A DNA stretch of 48,049 bases from Pseudomonadota bacterium (GCA_021848325.1 JAJZUU010000015.1:1-48049); one strand, 5' to 3'. Shown: positions 10,874 through 21,221, counted from the first letter of the stretch. The notes: generated from the letters alone by a model not told the origin. A program made the numbers and translations.

Positions 10874-13662
10874 TCCGTCTCCTCGTTCGTTGATTCGTTA
10901 CTATCGGCTATTCGCAAGCCCATTTTTTCATCATATTCCCAAAGCCGCAGTTGCGCCGGACGCCCTTGGCTTTCCCCACTCCAGGCATGTGCTTGCCAGC
11001 GACCAGTTTTGTATTGCTCCAGCGCCAACAGAATCGACCATTTGCCCTTGCCGGGTAGTTGCTCGGTGATGCGCAAATACTCTTCCTGACGGGTGCTGTC
11101 TTCAGGCTGCTGAGCGCTAGCAAGCAGGCGTTCAGCTACACGCACGGTACTGTAAGCCCAGGCATGCGCCGGGCGCTGCGCCCACGGCGACAGTCGTCCA
11201 TTTTCCCAACGCGCCAACACCACATTGACGCTGGCATCACCCAAACGAGATGGTGTTTTGGCTTCGCTCCACCAGTCGAGAACATCCCCACGACGATAGC
11301 CAGTCGAAAAATTCAGCGTGTTAACCTTGGCATGGCTGGCTTCAGCCATCTGTTGCCCCTGCACGGTCAGGTTGTTCCGCTGCAAGCCTTGCGGAATTTC
11401 CGAGGTTTCACCGAACACGCCTTCGATCAAAGTACGGGCATCATCGGGCATCGAGAAATTACCGGCCTGCAAGGCTTTGGCCGTTAGCCACAGTTGCGAG
11501 TGATCGGGATAGACTCCGGCAGCCTTGGGGAAAGCGTCCTTGAACCAGTTTGCGGCAGGCTCGGGATTCCAGGCAGGGCCAAATACCACCATGAGCGGCA
11601 TACCCCGTTGATCCGGTTCGTCCGCCGCCAAACGATTGCCTGTCACATCGCGATTATGCCGCCGTAGGCGTCCAGCCCGCTGAATGAGGCGGTCAATCGG
11701 CGCCAGGTCACTGACCAGCAGATCAAAATCCACATCCAGTGATTGCTCGATCACCTGGGTGGCAATCACCAACCGACCTGCGCGTTTGCTTGCGTTACTT
11801 TCCGGGCCAAAGGCAGCGAGTACGTCTTCTTCCTTCTCCAGTCTGTCACCCAAAGCAAAACGGGCATGAAACAGGGTAAGGCGCTCTTGCGGCAAGCGCC
11901 TGGCAAATAGCTCAAACGCTTCCATGGCATCCACCACGGTGTTGCGTATCCAGCAGACGCACCGACCGGAAGCCAAGGCAACGTCGATTATTGCGACTAT
12001 CTCGGTTTGCTGATGGCGGTAGTCAATAGATACAGTGCGTTTGACCGCAGCACGCGTGCCCAGCACGGCCTCATCAAGCTTTTCTGGAAATGAAGATTGC
12101 CAAGCGGTGGCCAATGGGTAAGCCACGCTGTGAGTGCTTGGACAAGCGCTGTCGCGCCCTCTGGCATAAGCGGACAAGAGAGCCTGTTTCATGTGGGCTG
12201 GCAAGGTGGCAGACAACAGAACCACGCTGCCGCCAGCCCGCGCGTGAAATTCCAACAGGACTTCCAGCACGCCCTGCATGTAAGCATCGCAGGCATGAAC
12301 TTCATCCACAATCAGCACTTTGTGAAACAAGCCGATTAAGCGCAACGATTGATGCTTGCTGTGCAGTACGCCGAGCAAAGCCTGGTCGATGGTGCCGACA
12401 CCGGCTTGGGACAATAAAGCGCGTTTGTTGTGGTCAGCCAGCCAGGCCGTACAACGTGCTGAGGCAGTTTCATCCTGTTGTTCAAGATCATCTTCAGCAT
12501 GTGAAGACGGCAAAACAGAAGCCGCAAAACACTCCACCAGTTGCCGGCTGCCATGTGCCAGCACCAAGTTGGCATCGCCGGCAAATAATTGCTGGTAAAA
12601 AGTGGCCATTCGTCTATACATCGCGTTGGCCGTGGCCATGGTGGGCAAGGCAATGAAAAAACTATGGGCAGCGCCCCTTTCCATCAGGCGATAGGCGATG
12701 GTCAGTGCCGCCTCAGTCTTGCCCGCCCCGGTGACGTCTTCGAGTAGGTATATTTGCGGGCCTTCCGGGATTTCTGTATCTATCGCCCATTGCTGCAAGG
12801 GCGATGGAGTCGTGATTCCATTGAAAAGATCGGCAAAACTCTTTCTCGCAACGATCTTTTGCGACACCACGCCACTGGCTTGTAATGCTTTTTTTGCCTG
12901 CTGGCGCGCGTGCAGCCAGTATTCCTCCAGCGGCATTGTCGCAGGCTGGTAGGCGAAAAAACCGGTGTTGGAACCGAGCCAATCAGCCAATACCGCAACC
13001 CCCGCAAACCACCATGACAAAGCCTGGCTAACGTGCTCAAACTGAGCTGCGTCAAGTGCAGCGGGTATTTCTGCCGCCGACTGCGGTAACAAAAGATCAC
13101 GCATGGCATCTACAAAGGCAAGCGCCGTTTTTTTATCGCGCATGGAGTAATAATCGTCGATTGCACAATAAGCGGGAACATTCTTGGGCGGCTGACCATG
13201 ATGCCCCGTGACCGCTCGCATCCAGACATCGAAGCCGGGCATTTGCAACATGCTAGACCCGCCAAACCAGCCATCCTCAGCAGCACGGTCAGCCAAGTAA
13301 TCGCGCCACAACCACTGCCCCAAAGAATCATGGCGCTCGGTATAGGATTTTGCTGGATCAGGTGCTCGCCCTTGCAATACTTCGAACAGTTCCGGTTTTT
13401 GCGACTGAAAAGCTTCGCTGAACTTGCCTATATCATGTAGTGACAACCAGAAGGCAGCCCATTGCATCCATGCTGGCCGACTACAATGCAACTGGTCGCA
13501 AAACCAGTCCGAAATATCAGCTTCCTGGTTCAAATATTCGAATCCCACTGCCGCCACATCCAGAGAATGATAAGCAACCGGATGCCATTTCAGCTCGCCC
13601 GGATAGTTGGGATCAGCCTTGCCCCAATAGTTGAAAATCACTCTGATTTCGTGCTCAGACAT
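10870..13662 (-). CDS. cas3: Cas3, HD nuclease-helicase
   Basis: Single-strand DNA nuclease and 3'-5' helicase that destroys targets found by Cascade. From the ATG at 13662 the protein has 930 residues. The HD domain shows His27 and His32 (HPVAYHSLD), His76-Asp77 (LHDIGK) and GHHGQP near 153. The helicase shows Walker A TGAGKT at 311-316, DEVH at 453-456, SAT at 484-486 and QRAGRLRRH at 661-669. The 13662 start was chosen because E. coli-type Cas3 begins a few residues before the YWGK motif and an AGAAGA lies upstream. An ATG at 13689 and a GTG at 13713 are alternatives. It is the first gene of the cas operon. Confidence 0.96.
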
Positions 13663-13769
13663 ATCGAATATTTCTTCTTGTTCAGGCATTCGAATCCACT
13701 TTACCACCCCCACTGCCTCAAAACCTGAGCCTGTGGAGACAGTCGATCACTAAAAAAGTTGTCCCCTGC

Positions 13770-14714
13770 CTAATCTTTATCCAGGCAGCACTTCTTATAT
13801 TTCTTGCCGCTGCCACACGGGCAGGGATCGTTGCGGCCAATTTTTGGCTCTGCGCGGGCATAGGGCTCGTGGAGAAATGTTTCGTCATAGCCGTAATCTT
13901 CGTCCCATTCTCCCGCATCTTTTTTCGCATCTTCTTTCTTCCAGCATTGCTTGCGCGCCGCGATTTCGCTGGGCAAGTAAAATTTCCACGGGTCGCCGAA
14001 ACGATTCCAGTCGGCTTTATCCTGCATGGCCGCATAAGCCTGCCGGACGTCATCCTGGGAAAAATGCACGCCCCAGCCGCTCTGTCTTTCCACCATGCCT
14101 TCCAGCAGCGGCCGATATTGAATGCGCGGAAAATCCAGCAGGGTATTGCCGGAACACAGGCGTAAATCCCAGTCTTCTTCCTCGTTGGCGACAATTCCCG
14201 CCAGCCATTCCAGCGCACTTTCAAGCGCATCGCTTCCCTGACGGCGTGCTGCGGCCACGACTGCTTCTATGGCACACGTCCGGATATACCAATCCACGGC
14301 GCGATCCTCGCTTAGCGCGCGCAGTGCCGGCAGCACGCTTTCCGGCTTGTTTTGAAACAATGCGGGCCAGCAACTGGCCAGCCAGTCTTGCAGGTCGTGA
14401 TCTTCTTCCCGCGACATGCGGCGCATGAATTTCACCAGCAACAGCCCGGCGCGCTCGGTTGGGATCAGGCCGAGTATCATGACGGCGTGTAGCTTCAGCC
14501 ACCATTCGCCCGCTGGCTCTATCCACCAGTCGCGGCTGTCTTCGATCAGGCCGCTCAACTGTTCGACCATCGTGTCGCCACGCCGGGCGCATTCGTCAAT
14601 CACATTGCGCGGTACGCGGTCTTCGTCGCGGATCATCAGGTCGATCATGCCGGGCAGGGCGATATTTTCGAGTTCGTCATTGGGGTAGGCTGGAAGCTGG
14701 GTTAAGTCGTTCAT
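13770..14714 (-). CDS. DUF1186-like protein with C-terminal SEC-C zinc motif
   Basis: Function unknown. The protein has 314 residues. Residues about 15-220 are predicted helical and HEAT-like ([34 protein letters not shown]), resembling DUF1186. The last 20 residues form a SEC-C zinc-binding motif ([15 protein letters not shown]), as found at the end of SecA and in many uncharacterised adapter proteins. It is on the same strand as the cas operon, and its stop lies 107 bp upstream of the chosen cas3 start (56 bp before the GTG alternative), so it could share a transcript. No direct link to CRISPR function is established. Confidence 0.8.
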   Translation of the reverse strand: MNDLTQLPAYPNDELENIALPGMIDLMIRDEDRVPRNVIDECARRGDTMVEQLSGLIEDSRDWWIEPAGEWWLKLHAVMILGLIPTERAGLLLVKFMRRMSREEDHDLQDWLASCWPALFQNKPESVLPALRALSEDRAVDWYIRTCAIEAVVAAARRQGSDALESALEWLAGIVANEEEDWDLRLCSGNTLLDFPRIQYRPLLEGMVERQSGWGVHFSQDDVRQAYAAMQDKADWNRFGDPWKFYLPSEIAARKQCWKKEDAKKDAGEWDEDYGYDETFLHEPYARAEPKIGRNDPCPCGSGKKYKKCCLDKD

Positions 14715-14757
14715 TATTTCTCCAGTTTGGTTTCAGTATGGGGAACCTCAAATATTC

Positions 14758-14848
14758 GTCATTCTCGCGAATAGCGGGAATCTATAGCACATCGAAAATA
14801 CTGGATTCCCGCTAACCCTCTCTCCAACTCTCTCCCAAAGGGAGAGAG
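14758..14848. repeat. Short dispersed inverted repeats (dRS3-like and CTCTCTCCC hairpin)
   Basis: At 14758-14782 lies GTCATTC...GCGGGAATC, similar to the ATTCCC-N8-GGGAAT repeats scattered through Neisseria and other betaproteobacteria. A further GATTCCCGC follows near 14804 and its inverted mate GCGGGAAT lies near 15073, on the other side of the larger element. At 14828-14848 a perfect 9-bp stem (CTCTCTCCC, AAA loop, GGGAGAGAG) is a common intergenic hairpin. It lacks a T-run, so it is not a clear terminator. Confidence 0.6.
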
Positions 14849-14871
14849 GGCGATCGTCCCCTCTCCTTTTT

Positions 14872-15030
14872 GGCTAATCTATGCACACAAGTCATTCAAG
14901 CCGTTCGTGCTGAACTTGTCGAAGCATGAATGGCTTGATTTTGCGATGTTTTTTAATCCGCCCACACTTCGACAAGCTCAGTGCGAACGGATTAAATCAA
15001 TGAGTTGGAAGATGTGTGCATAGATTAGCC
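14872..15030. mobile_element. 159-bp inverted-repeat element (MITE/REP-like)
   Basis: The ends are perfect 18-bp inverted repeats, GGCTAATCTATGCACACA at 14872-14889 and its complement at 15013-15030. Inside is a second imperfect inverted pair, CCGTTCGTGCTGAACTTGTC on the left and its partner containing CTTCGACAAGCTCAG on the right, a motif widespread in proteobacterial intergenic repeats. Runs of T flank both sides and could be a target duplication. No ORF is inside. With the neighbouring short repeats it fills the 381-bp gap between the SEC-C gene and the WYL regulator; nothing else was seen there. Confidence 0.75.
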
Positions 15031-15095
15031 TTTTGAGGGTTAGAGCCTGCCACCGGCTTGAACGGAGGGGCAGGCGGGAATGACGGAATCACGAT

Positions 15096-16085
15096 TTATA
15101 GCGGTGTCCTATGGATATTGCAATATTGCGCCAAAGCCGACTCCAGCCGTTCATGGATCGACTGGCGCAATTCTTTGGGCCCCGCCACTTCCACGTCCGG
15201 CCCATATTTGAGGATGTCCATCACCAGTTCACGCGGATCGGAATAGGGAATCTGCAATTCATAGCTGCCACCTTCCAGGAACCGCCCCTGCTGCTCGGGA
15301 TGCCACTGTTCATCCGCCACCCACCGTGCGCGTTCCGGGGTGAAACGGAGGATGGCGGTGTGTTGCGGTGCGCCGGCGAAGATGCCGTAGCTGGCCGCGA
15401 AATGGGCATCGAGTTCGCCATCGGCCAGCTCGGTGGCAGGCTGGTCGAGGACATGGGCCGCCTTGATGTTCTCGACGGCGAAGCTGCGCAGGGCGTTGCG
15501 CTGGTGGCACCATGCGTCGAGATACCAGTTGTCGCGATAGTGGATGAGGCGTTGGGGTGATATTTCGCGGCTGGTTTCGGTGTTGCTGCCGCGGCCGAAA
15601 TAGCGGATGGCAAGGCGCTTGCGGCGCAGCACGGCATCCGCCACGGTCTGGAAGTTTCCATCGGTAGCGTTGCGGCCGGCGATACGCAGGATGCGGACGC
15701 GGCGCGAAATCTCGGTTTGCCCGAGGTGCTCCAGGGCAAGAATCTTCCCGATCTTGTCGCGTAGCGGCGCCAGCATGTTGTCGAGCAGTCCGGGCTGCAC
15801 GCTGCTCAGCAGTTGCTGCGCGCTCATCAGGGCATGTAGTTCCCGGCCATTGAACCACAGGCCGGGCAATTCGAAGGAGCGGTTGCCGGTTTGGGCATAG
15901 TGATAGCCGTTGCCTTGCCGGTCGTATTCGATCGGTGCATCGAAGAACAGCCGCATTTCCCGGATGATGCGGTTGACAGAGGCGCGGGAGCATTCCAGCT
16001 TTTCCTGAAGGGCGCCAAGCGCCACGGGATGACGGTGCGCCTTGAGGATTTGGTGCAACTGGTAGATGCGCCGCAGACGGTCCAT
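15096..16085 (-). CDS. YafY-type HTH/WYL-domain transcriptional regulator
   Basis: Probable DNA-binding regulator that senses a nucleic-acid or nucleotide ligand. The protein is 329 residues from the ATG at 16085. An N-terminal winged helix (RIYQLHQILKAHRHPV, then CSRASVNRIIREM) is followed by a WYL domain (IRYFGRG, RLIHYRDNWYLDAWCH) and a C-terminal WCX domain. The frame is open to 16121, but family proteins start at MDRLRRIYQL. Such regulators often lie near defence loci, and this one is separated from the cas operon only by the SEC-C gene and a repeat element. Its target is unknown. Confidence 0.88.
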   Translation of the reverse strand: MDRLRRIYQLHQILKAHRHPVALGALQEKLECSRASVNRIIREMRLFFDAPIEYDRQGNGYHYAQTGNRSFELPGLWFNGRELHALMSAQQLLSSVQPGLLDNMLAPLRDKIGKILALEHLGQTEISRRVRILRIAGRNATDGNFQTVADAVLRRKRLAIRYFGRGSNTETSREISPQRLIHYRDNWYLDAWCHQRNALRSFAVENIKAAHVLDQPATELADGELDAHFAASYGIFAGAPQHTAILRFTPERARWVADEQWHPEQQGRFLEGGSYELQIPYSDPRELVMDILKYGPDVEVAGPKELRQSIHERLESALAQYCNIHRTPL

Positions 16086-16137
16086 GGCGGGGATTTTGCG
16101 CCCAAGCCCGGCGCGCCGCAAGGCCGCGGCAGGCCGG

Positions 16138-18075
16138 CTACGGCCGGGGGTCGGGCGGGGCGAAGAACGCCACGGCCTCGGCGAGGTCCCGGGTCCGCTT
16201 CATGGGCGGCAGGCTCTGCCAGATGCGGCGCCCGTAGGGTTTGCCGACGAGGCGCGGGTCGCAGATCGCGAGTACGCCGCGGTCGGCCTCGTCGCGGATC
16301 AGGCGTCCGGCGCCCTGCTTCAGGGCGATCACCGCGTGGGGCAACTGGTATTCCATGAAGGCGTTGCGGCCCTGCTTGTTGATCTGCTCGATGCGCGCCG
16401 CCAGCACCGGGTCGTCCGGGGGGGCGAAGGGCAGCTTGTCGATCACCACCAGGGACAGGGCCTCGCCACGCACGTCCACCCCCTCCCAGAAGCTCTGGCT
16501 GCCCAACAGCACGGCATTGCCCAGGGTGCGGAAGCGCTCCAGCAGTTCGCTGCGGGTGCCCTCCCCTTGCAGCAGCAGGGGATAGTCCAGGCCCTCGGCC
16601 CGGAATGCCTCCTGCAGCAGGCCGTGGGCCAGCTTCATGGCGCGCAGGGAGGTAAACAGGCAGAACGCCCGGCCCCGGCTCGCCTTGACGAGGGGCAGCG
16701 CCGCGGCCACCACGGCCTCGGTGTAGCCGTGGCTGTTGGGCTCCGGCAACCCCTGGGGCACGTACAGCAGCGCCTGGTTTGGGTAGTCGAAGGGGCTGTC
16801 CCAGCAGGCGGTATCGCTCCCGGCCAGCCCCATCCGGCCGCAGTAATGGCCGAAGTCCCGCCTCACGGCCAGGGTGGCGGAAGTGAAGATCCAGGCGCGG
16901 GGATTGCCGTCCAATTGCCGGCGGAAGATCTCGTCGATGGCAAGGGGCGTGGAGTTCAGTTGCAGGGAGTGGCTGAACACCTCCAGCCAGCGCACTTGTC
17001 CCCCGTCCGACTGGTCCCGCCAGCGCTTGATCCCGGCGCCGAGTTCGGCCGCGCGCTGCCAGCAGTTCTCCAGCCCCGGGCCGCGCTCCGCCTGGCTCTT
17101 CAGCAGTTGCGTGAGCTCCTCCAGGCGTTCGGCCGCGGCGGCCAGGGCCTCGTTGAAGCCGGACAGGCGGGAAACGGCGGCGATGGGCAAGCGGTTGCTC
17201 TCGTCTTTCACGGCGAGGCGCAGGTCCCGCGCCGCTTTGTCCATTTTTTCAGCGGCTTCCGGCAGCGCGGCGAAGTCCTTGGCGCCGACCGCCGCCTCGG
17301 CCCGGCTGTCCCGGGCCAGTTCCAGCAACTGAGCGGTGGAAACGCTTTCGCCGAAGAACAGGCTGGCGGTTTCCGGCAGTTGGTGCGCCTCGTCGAATAT
17401 CACCGTGTTGCAGGCGGGAAGCAGCTCCGCCGCGCCTTCGTCGCGCAGCATCACGTCGGCGAAGAACAGGTGATGGTTGACCACCACCACGTCCGCCTCC
17501 TGCGCCCGCTTGCGCGCCTCCAGCACGAAGCACTCCTTGTGGGAGGGGCAGTCCTGCCCCAGGCAGTTGTCCCGGGTGGAGGTGACGTGGGCCCAGATGC
17601 CCGCATTTTCCGGAACCTTGCCCAAATCCCCCTTGTCGCCGCTGCCGCCAGTGCGGGCAAAGCGCTGGATCAGGGCCAGGTACTTGGCATCTTCCCGGCT
17701 GGCGAAGCGGCCGTCGACCGCGGCACGTCCCAGATGATAATGGCACACGTAGTTGGCACGCCCCTTGAGCAGTGCGACCGTGACCGGAACCTTGAGGGCG
17801 GCGCGCACCGCGGGGATGTCGCGGTTGAACAACTGGTCCTGCAGGGTCTTGGTGCCGGTGGAGATGATCGCCTTGCCGCCGGAAAGCAGCGCGGGCACCA
17901 GATAGGCCAGGGTCTTGCCGGTGCCGGTCCCGGCCTCGGCCACCAGCACGTGCCGGGCCTCGATCGCCGCCGCCACGGCGCGGGCCATCTCGAGCTGCTG
18001 GGCGCGCACGCGGTAACCCCGGATAGACTGGGCGAGCAGTCCCTGGTCGGCGAAGATGGAATCGAGATCGTGCAT
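16138..18075 (-). CDS. YoaA/DinG-type ATP-dependent DNA helicase
   Basis: XPD-like Fe-S helicase of superfamily 2, involved in DNA repair. The 645-residue protein has Walker A GTGTGKT at 49-55, an iron-sulphur cluster domain whose cysteines include NYVCHYH and CLGQDCPSHKECF, a DEAH box in FDEAHQL, and C-terminal motifs including GRLIRDEADRG. Length and the four-Cys pattern fit YoaA better than eukaryotic-type DinG nuclease fusions. It stands alone, with its start facing the CBS gene. Confidence 0.93.
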   Translation of the reverse strand: MHDLDSIFADQGLLAQSIRGYRVRAQQLEMARAVAAAIEARHVLVAEAGTGTGKTLAYLVPALLSGGKAIISTGTKTLQDQLFNRDIPAVRAALKVPVTVALLKGRANYVCHYHLGRAAVDGRFASREDAKYLALIQRFARTGGSGDKGDLGKVPENAGIWAHVTSTRDNCLGQDCPSHKECFVLEARKRAQEADVVVVNHHLFFADVMLRDEGAAELLPACNTVIFDEAHQLPETASLFFGESVSTAQLLELARDSRAEAAVGAKDFAALPEAAEKMDKAARDLRLAVKDESNRLPIAAVSRLSGFNEALAAAAERLEELTQLLKSQAERGPGLENCWQRAAELGAGIKRWRDQSDGGQVRWLEVFSHSLQLNSTPLAIDEIFRRQLDGNPRAWIFTSATLAVRRDFGHYCGRMGLAGSDTACWDSPFDYPNQALLYVPQGLPEPNSHGYTEAVVAAALPLVKASRGRAFCLFTSLRAMKLAHGLLQEAFRAEGLDYPLLLQGEGTRSELLERFRTLGNAVLLGSQSFWEGVDVRGEALSLVVIDKLPFAPPDDPVLAARIEQINKQGRNAFMEYQLPHAVIALKQGAGRLIRDEADRGVLAICDPRLVGKPYGRRIWQSLPPMKRTRDLAEAVAFFAPPDPRP

Positions 18076-18233
18076 GGGCGGGCTATATTAGCACGTATGG
18101 GGCGGGGCCCGCCGCCCGGATGGGGCCTTGCTGCCCCCTCGGCGCCCCGGAAGGAAGGCGCGGCCGAGACTTACCGAAAATAGACTAAACTGGAATTGGA
18201 AGCATCAACAGCCGAAATCAGGGGGAACGCGAA

Positions 18234-18683
18234 ATGCCAATCGGTGAAATCTGCACCCGCGAAGTCGTGATCGTGGAGAAAGGCGCCTCCATCCAGGAGG
18301 CCGCGCAACTGATGCGCCGGCACCATGTCGGCAATCTGGTGGTGGTGGCATACGAGGGCACCGCCCGCATCCCCGTCGGCATCCTGACCGACCGCGACAT
18401 CGTGATAGAGATCGTCGCCGCGGGGGTGGACCTGGAAAAGGTGACGGTGGGCGATGTCATGAGCTTCGACCTGGCCACGGTACGCGAGCAGGACGGCATC
18501 TGGGACAGTCTGCAATACATGCGCTCCAAGGGGGTCAGGCGCATGCCCGTGGTGGACCAGGGGGGGGCGCTCATCGGCATCATCTCGGCGGACGACCTGC
18601 TTGAGCTGCTGGCCGAGGAATTGGGCGCGGTGGCGGCCCTGATCAAGCGGGAGCAGTTCAAGGAGGCCAGGGCCAGGAAGTAG
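18234..18683 (+). CDS. CBS-domain pair protein
   Basis: Small cytosolic protein of 149 residues made of two CBS motifs, about 5-60 (REVVIVEKGASIQEAAQLMR, GILTDRDIV) and 75-130 (FDLATVREQDGIWDSLQYMR, GIISADDLLELL). Such stand-alone pairs usually bind adenine nucleotides and regulate a partner protein; the partner is not identifiable here. Its ATG follows a GGGGGAA-rich stretch that can serve as the ribosome site. It is followed 49 nt later by dgkA. Confidence 0.9.
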   Translation: MPIGEICTREVVIVEKGASIQEAAQLMRRHHVGNLVVVAYEGTARIPVGILTDRDIVIEIVAAGVDLEKVTVGDVMSFDLATVREQDGIWDSLQYMRSKGVRRMPVVDQGGALIGIISADDLLELLAEELGAVAALIKREQFKEARARK

Positions 18684-18732
18684 GGCACGCGCGGCCCCGG
18701 CTCCTACTGTCCAACCCGTCAGAGGCCGAACC

Positions 18733-19113
18733 GTGAGCGCAATACGCTACCTCGTCTCCCGCCTCGACAGCATGGGCCATGCCCTGAGAGGCTTGGGCCT
18801 GCTGCTGGTTTCCGAGCCCAATGCCAGAATCCATGGGGCAGCCACGGTGGCGGTGTGCGCCGCCGGCTTCTATTTCGGTGTCACGGGGATGGACTGGCGC
18901 TGGCTCACCCTGGCCATCTCGGCGGTATGGGCCGCCGAGGCGATCAATACCGCGCTGGAACTGCTGGCGGACGCCGTCTCCCCCGACCATCACCCCCTCA
19001 TCGGCAAGGCCAAGGATGCAGCGGCGGCGGCGGTTCTGGTGGCGGCGATCGCTGCTTCGGTGATCGGGGGGCTGGTGTTCTGGCCGTACCTGGCCACCCG
19101 GGCGGGCGGCTGA
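18733..19113 (+). CDS. dgkA: Diacylglycerol kinase
   Basis: Integral membrane enzyme that phosphorylates diacylglycerol to phosphatidic acid, recycling lipid from envelope polymer synthesis. The 126-residue protein has three hydrophobic segments (about 33-50, 54-70 and 95-118) and the family signature EAINTALELLADAVSP followed by GKAKDAAAAAVL. It starts with GTG at 18733. It could share a transcript with the upstream CBS gene. Confidence 0.92.
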   Translation: MSAIRYLVSRLDSMGHALRGLGLLLVSEPNARIHGAATVAVCAAGFYFGVTGMDWRWLTLAISAVWAAEAINTALELLADAVSPDHHPLIGKAKDAAAAAVLVAAIAASVIGGLVFWPYLATRAGG

Positions 19114-19122
19114 CTGGCCCTG

Positions 19123-19668
19123 TTAAGCCGGGGCGGCACCCCGGTGCAGCGCGCTGAGCGCCAGGTTCACCTCGTTGGCCACCGCCTTGATCAATTCGGG
19201 GAGCGCCTCGCGCACCGCGCTGCTGACCTCCCCGCCGGCGGCAGTCCCGGTCTCTATCCCCCACAGCACGAGCCGGCGAGGGATCTGCCCCAGTTTTTCC
19301 GCCAGGCGCAACGCTTCCGCCAACCCGAAGCCGTGGGTGCAGGTGTACCTGGCCACCGCGGCCCATACCGCTTGGCCTTCGAGGCGATGCAAGGTACCCG
19401 GGACCGCCCCGCTCCTGACCGCGTCCACCAGGACCACCAGTTGGGCGCCGCGCATCAGCGACACCAGCCGGGCGCCCGGGTGGTCATGGGTGGAAACGGA
19501 GATCTCCCCGGGGTCGAAGGTGTCTTCCAATGCTTGGGCCACCAACAATCCCGCCCGGTCGTCGCCGGCAGCGGAACCGATGCCCAGCATCCTGATGGGG
19601 GGCGGCATGTCCGGCTGCAAACGGAGGTTCTCATCCGGCTTGTCCAAATCTGGCTGGTTCCTACTCAT
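19123..19668 (-). CDS. Orphan hydrogenase-maturation-type protease (HyaD/HybD family)
   Basis: Peptidase M52-like protein of 181 residues. The core begins near residue 25 with RMLGIGSAAGDDRAGLLVAQ, equivalent to GIGNLLWADEGFG in the hydrogenase-linked protease at 41058-41696, but with Ser replacing the usual Asn and Asp at the nickel-sensing Glu position. VLVDAVRSG gives the central Asp, and THGFGLAEAL may hold the His ligand. It lies about 13 kb from the hyp genes and is transcribed alone. It could process a second hydrogenase or have drifted to another role. Confidence 0.8.
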   Translation of the reverse strand: MSRNQPDLDKPDENLRLQPDMPPPIRMLGIGSAAGDDRAGLLVAQALEDTFDPGEISVSTHDHPGARLVSLMRGAQLVVLVDAVRSGAVPGTLHRLEGQAVWAAVARYTCTHGFGLAEALRLAEKLGQIPRRLVLWGIETGTAAGGEVSSAVREALPELIKAVANEVNLALSALHRGAAPA

Positions 19669-19850
19669 CTACAAGTCCTCCTCATTATTAGGGGCTTGAT
19701 CCTGGCCGGCGTGCGGCGCCAGGGGTGCAGCACGCCTCCGCACATTCATTTTTTTCGCTAACGCGCCGGGCTTGTGGCTGCCGGCGGAAACACAAGGGGC
19801 CGATGGGGAAATCTTGGCAAACCATCGTTTGGGGGGCTTCAGAGTCATTA

Positions 19851-19869
19851 TAATGCCATAACGGCATTA
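19851..19869. repeat. Short perfect inverted repeat
   Basis: TAATGCC and GGCATTA flank a 5-nt ATAAC loop in the gap between the orphan protease gene and the chemoreceptor gene. There is no T-run. It could be an operator or part of a weak hairpin; its role is unknown. Nothing else was found in this 275-bp gap. Confidence 0.4.
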
Positions 19870-19943
19870 CGGAATAATGTCAGGCTACACGAACCTGGCA
19901 AGGCGTACAACGCCCGAATGCGGGACGCATTGAAATATTCCGG

Positions 19944-21125
19944 TTAGCTCAGCTTGAAGGCCTTGACCGCGCTGTCCAGGCTCTCCGAGAGATTGGTCAG
20001 CTCTTCCGCCCGGGTCATGCCTTGCCGCGTGTCGTGAAAAGTCTCGTCGATCAGCGCGCCGATCTCGCCGATGTTTTCCTTGATCTTGCGCACGTCCTCG
20101 TTCTGGACATGGGTGGCCTGGGCGATGTCGTGAATCATGGCCGTCACCCGCTCCACCCCCTGAACGATCTTGTGCAGGGCATCCCCGGCCTGCCGGGCAG
20201 TGGCCACCCCACTCCGCACTTCCGACCGTCCCGTCTCCATGGCGCCTACCGCCTGGGCTGTCTCCTGCTGGACGGACCGGATCATTTCCCCGATCTCCTG
20301 GGTGGCGCGGGTGGTCTTTTCGGCGAGCTTGCGCACCTCGTCGGCCACCACCGCGAAGCCGCGCCCCTGTTCTCCTGCGCGGGCGGCCTCGATGGCCGCG
20401 TTCAGGGCGAGCAGGTTGGTCTGTTCGGCGATTTCCTTGATCACCGCCACAATCGCGCCGATCCGCTCGGAACTGTGTCCGAGGCTATCCACCGCCCGGG
20501 CCGCCTCGTCCACTACCCGGCTGATCTTGTCCATCCCGCCGACGGTCTGCTGGATGACCAGCCCCCCTTGGTGTGCCACCTCGGCCGCCTCGCGCGACTG
20601 ACTCGCCGCCTTTTCGGAATTGTCGCTGATCTTGCCCACCGTGCCCGACAGTTGATCGATGGCCCCGCCGATCTGCGCTGCCTGTGACGACTGCCGATCC
20701 ACGTTGCCGTTGATATGCTCCATGAGGGTGCGGATGCCGTCGCTTCCGGTGCGCACGCTGCCGCTCAGGGTCGAAGTTTTCCCGATCAGTTCCCGCAGGT
20801 TTTCGGTCATGCCGTTGAAGCTGGAGACGATCTCGCCGATGGTATCGGCACTTTGTACGGTGCAGGTGAAGCTCAGATCCTTGCCGGAGATCGCATTGGC
20901 CACTTCCGAGACGCGGCGCAGCTTCTTGAGCAGGATCACGCTGAGCAGCCAATAATTCACCACCCCGATCGCCACCCCCGCGACCAGGCAGCCGCTCACG
21001 AACCAGACCAGCATCCCCGGTTTCCATTGTACGAACAGGTTGGCATAGAAGGGGAACACCAAGGCGATCGCGACACCGAACCCCAAGAAGGAAATAAGCA
21101 GGTTGCGCAGGATGCTTGTTCTCAT
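19944..21125 (-). CDS. Methyl-accepting chemotaxis protein without a large sensor domain
   Basis: Membrane signal transducer of 393 residues. Two N-terminal membrane helices (about 8-30 and 38-66) are joined by a loop of only about ten residues, so there is no periplasmic ligand-binding domain. A HAMP-like region follows ([20 protein letters not shown]), then the cytoplasmic signalling domain with the conserved tip [20 protein letters not shown]. It is a single gene with no che genes nearby. Confidence 0.93.
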   Translation of the reverse strand: MRTSILRNLLISFLGFGVAIALVFPFYANLFVQWKPGMLVWFVSGCLVAGVAIGVVNYWLLSVILLKKLRRVSEVANAISGKDLSFTCTVQSADTIGEIVSSFNGMTENLRELIGKTSTLSGSVRTGSDGIRTLMEHINGNVDRQSSQAAQIGGAIDQLSGTVGKISDNSEKAASQSREAAEVAHQGGLVIQQTVGGMDKISRVVDEAARAVDSLGHSSERIGAIVAVIKEIAEQTNLLALNAAIEAARAGEQGRGFAVVADEVRKLAEKTTRATQEIGEMIRSVQQETAQAVGAMETGRSEVRSGVATARQAGDALHKIVQGVERVTAMIHDIAQATHVQNEDVRKIKENIGEIGALIDETFHDTRQGMTRAEELTNLSESLDSAVKAFKLS

Positions 21126-21221
21126 AGATTTTGTTGTCCCCGGTGATGGTACGGTTAGTCGGCCACAACAGATTTACGACAGCGGCGAAAAAAACTTGAC
21201 CCCGCCCCGCAACGGGCGAGA

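Noticed and set aside
14828-14848. Rho-independent terminator
   Set aside because: The 9-bp hairpin has no T-run on either strand and resembles a dispersed repeat.
16066-18183. A 705-codon plus-strand open frame
   Set aside because: It is antisense to the YoaA-type helicase; its composition is that of a high-GC shadow frame and it has no family motif.
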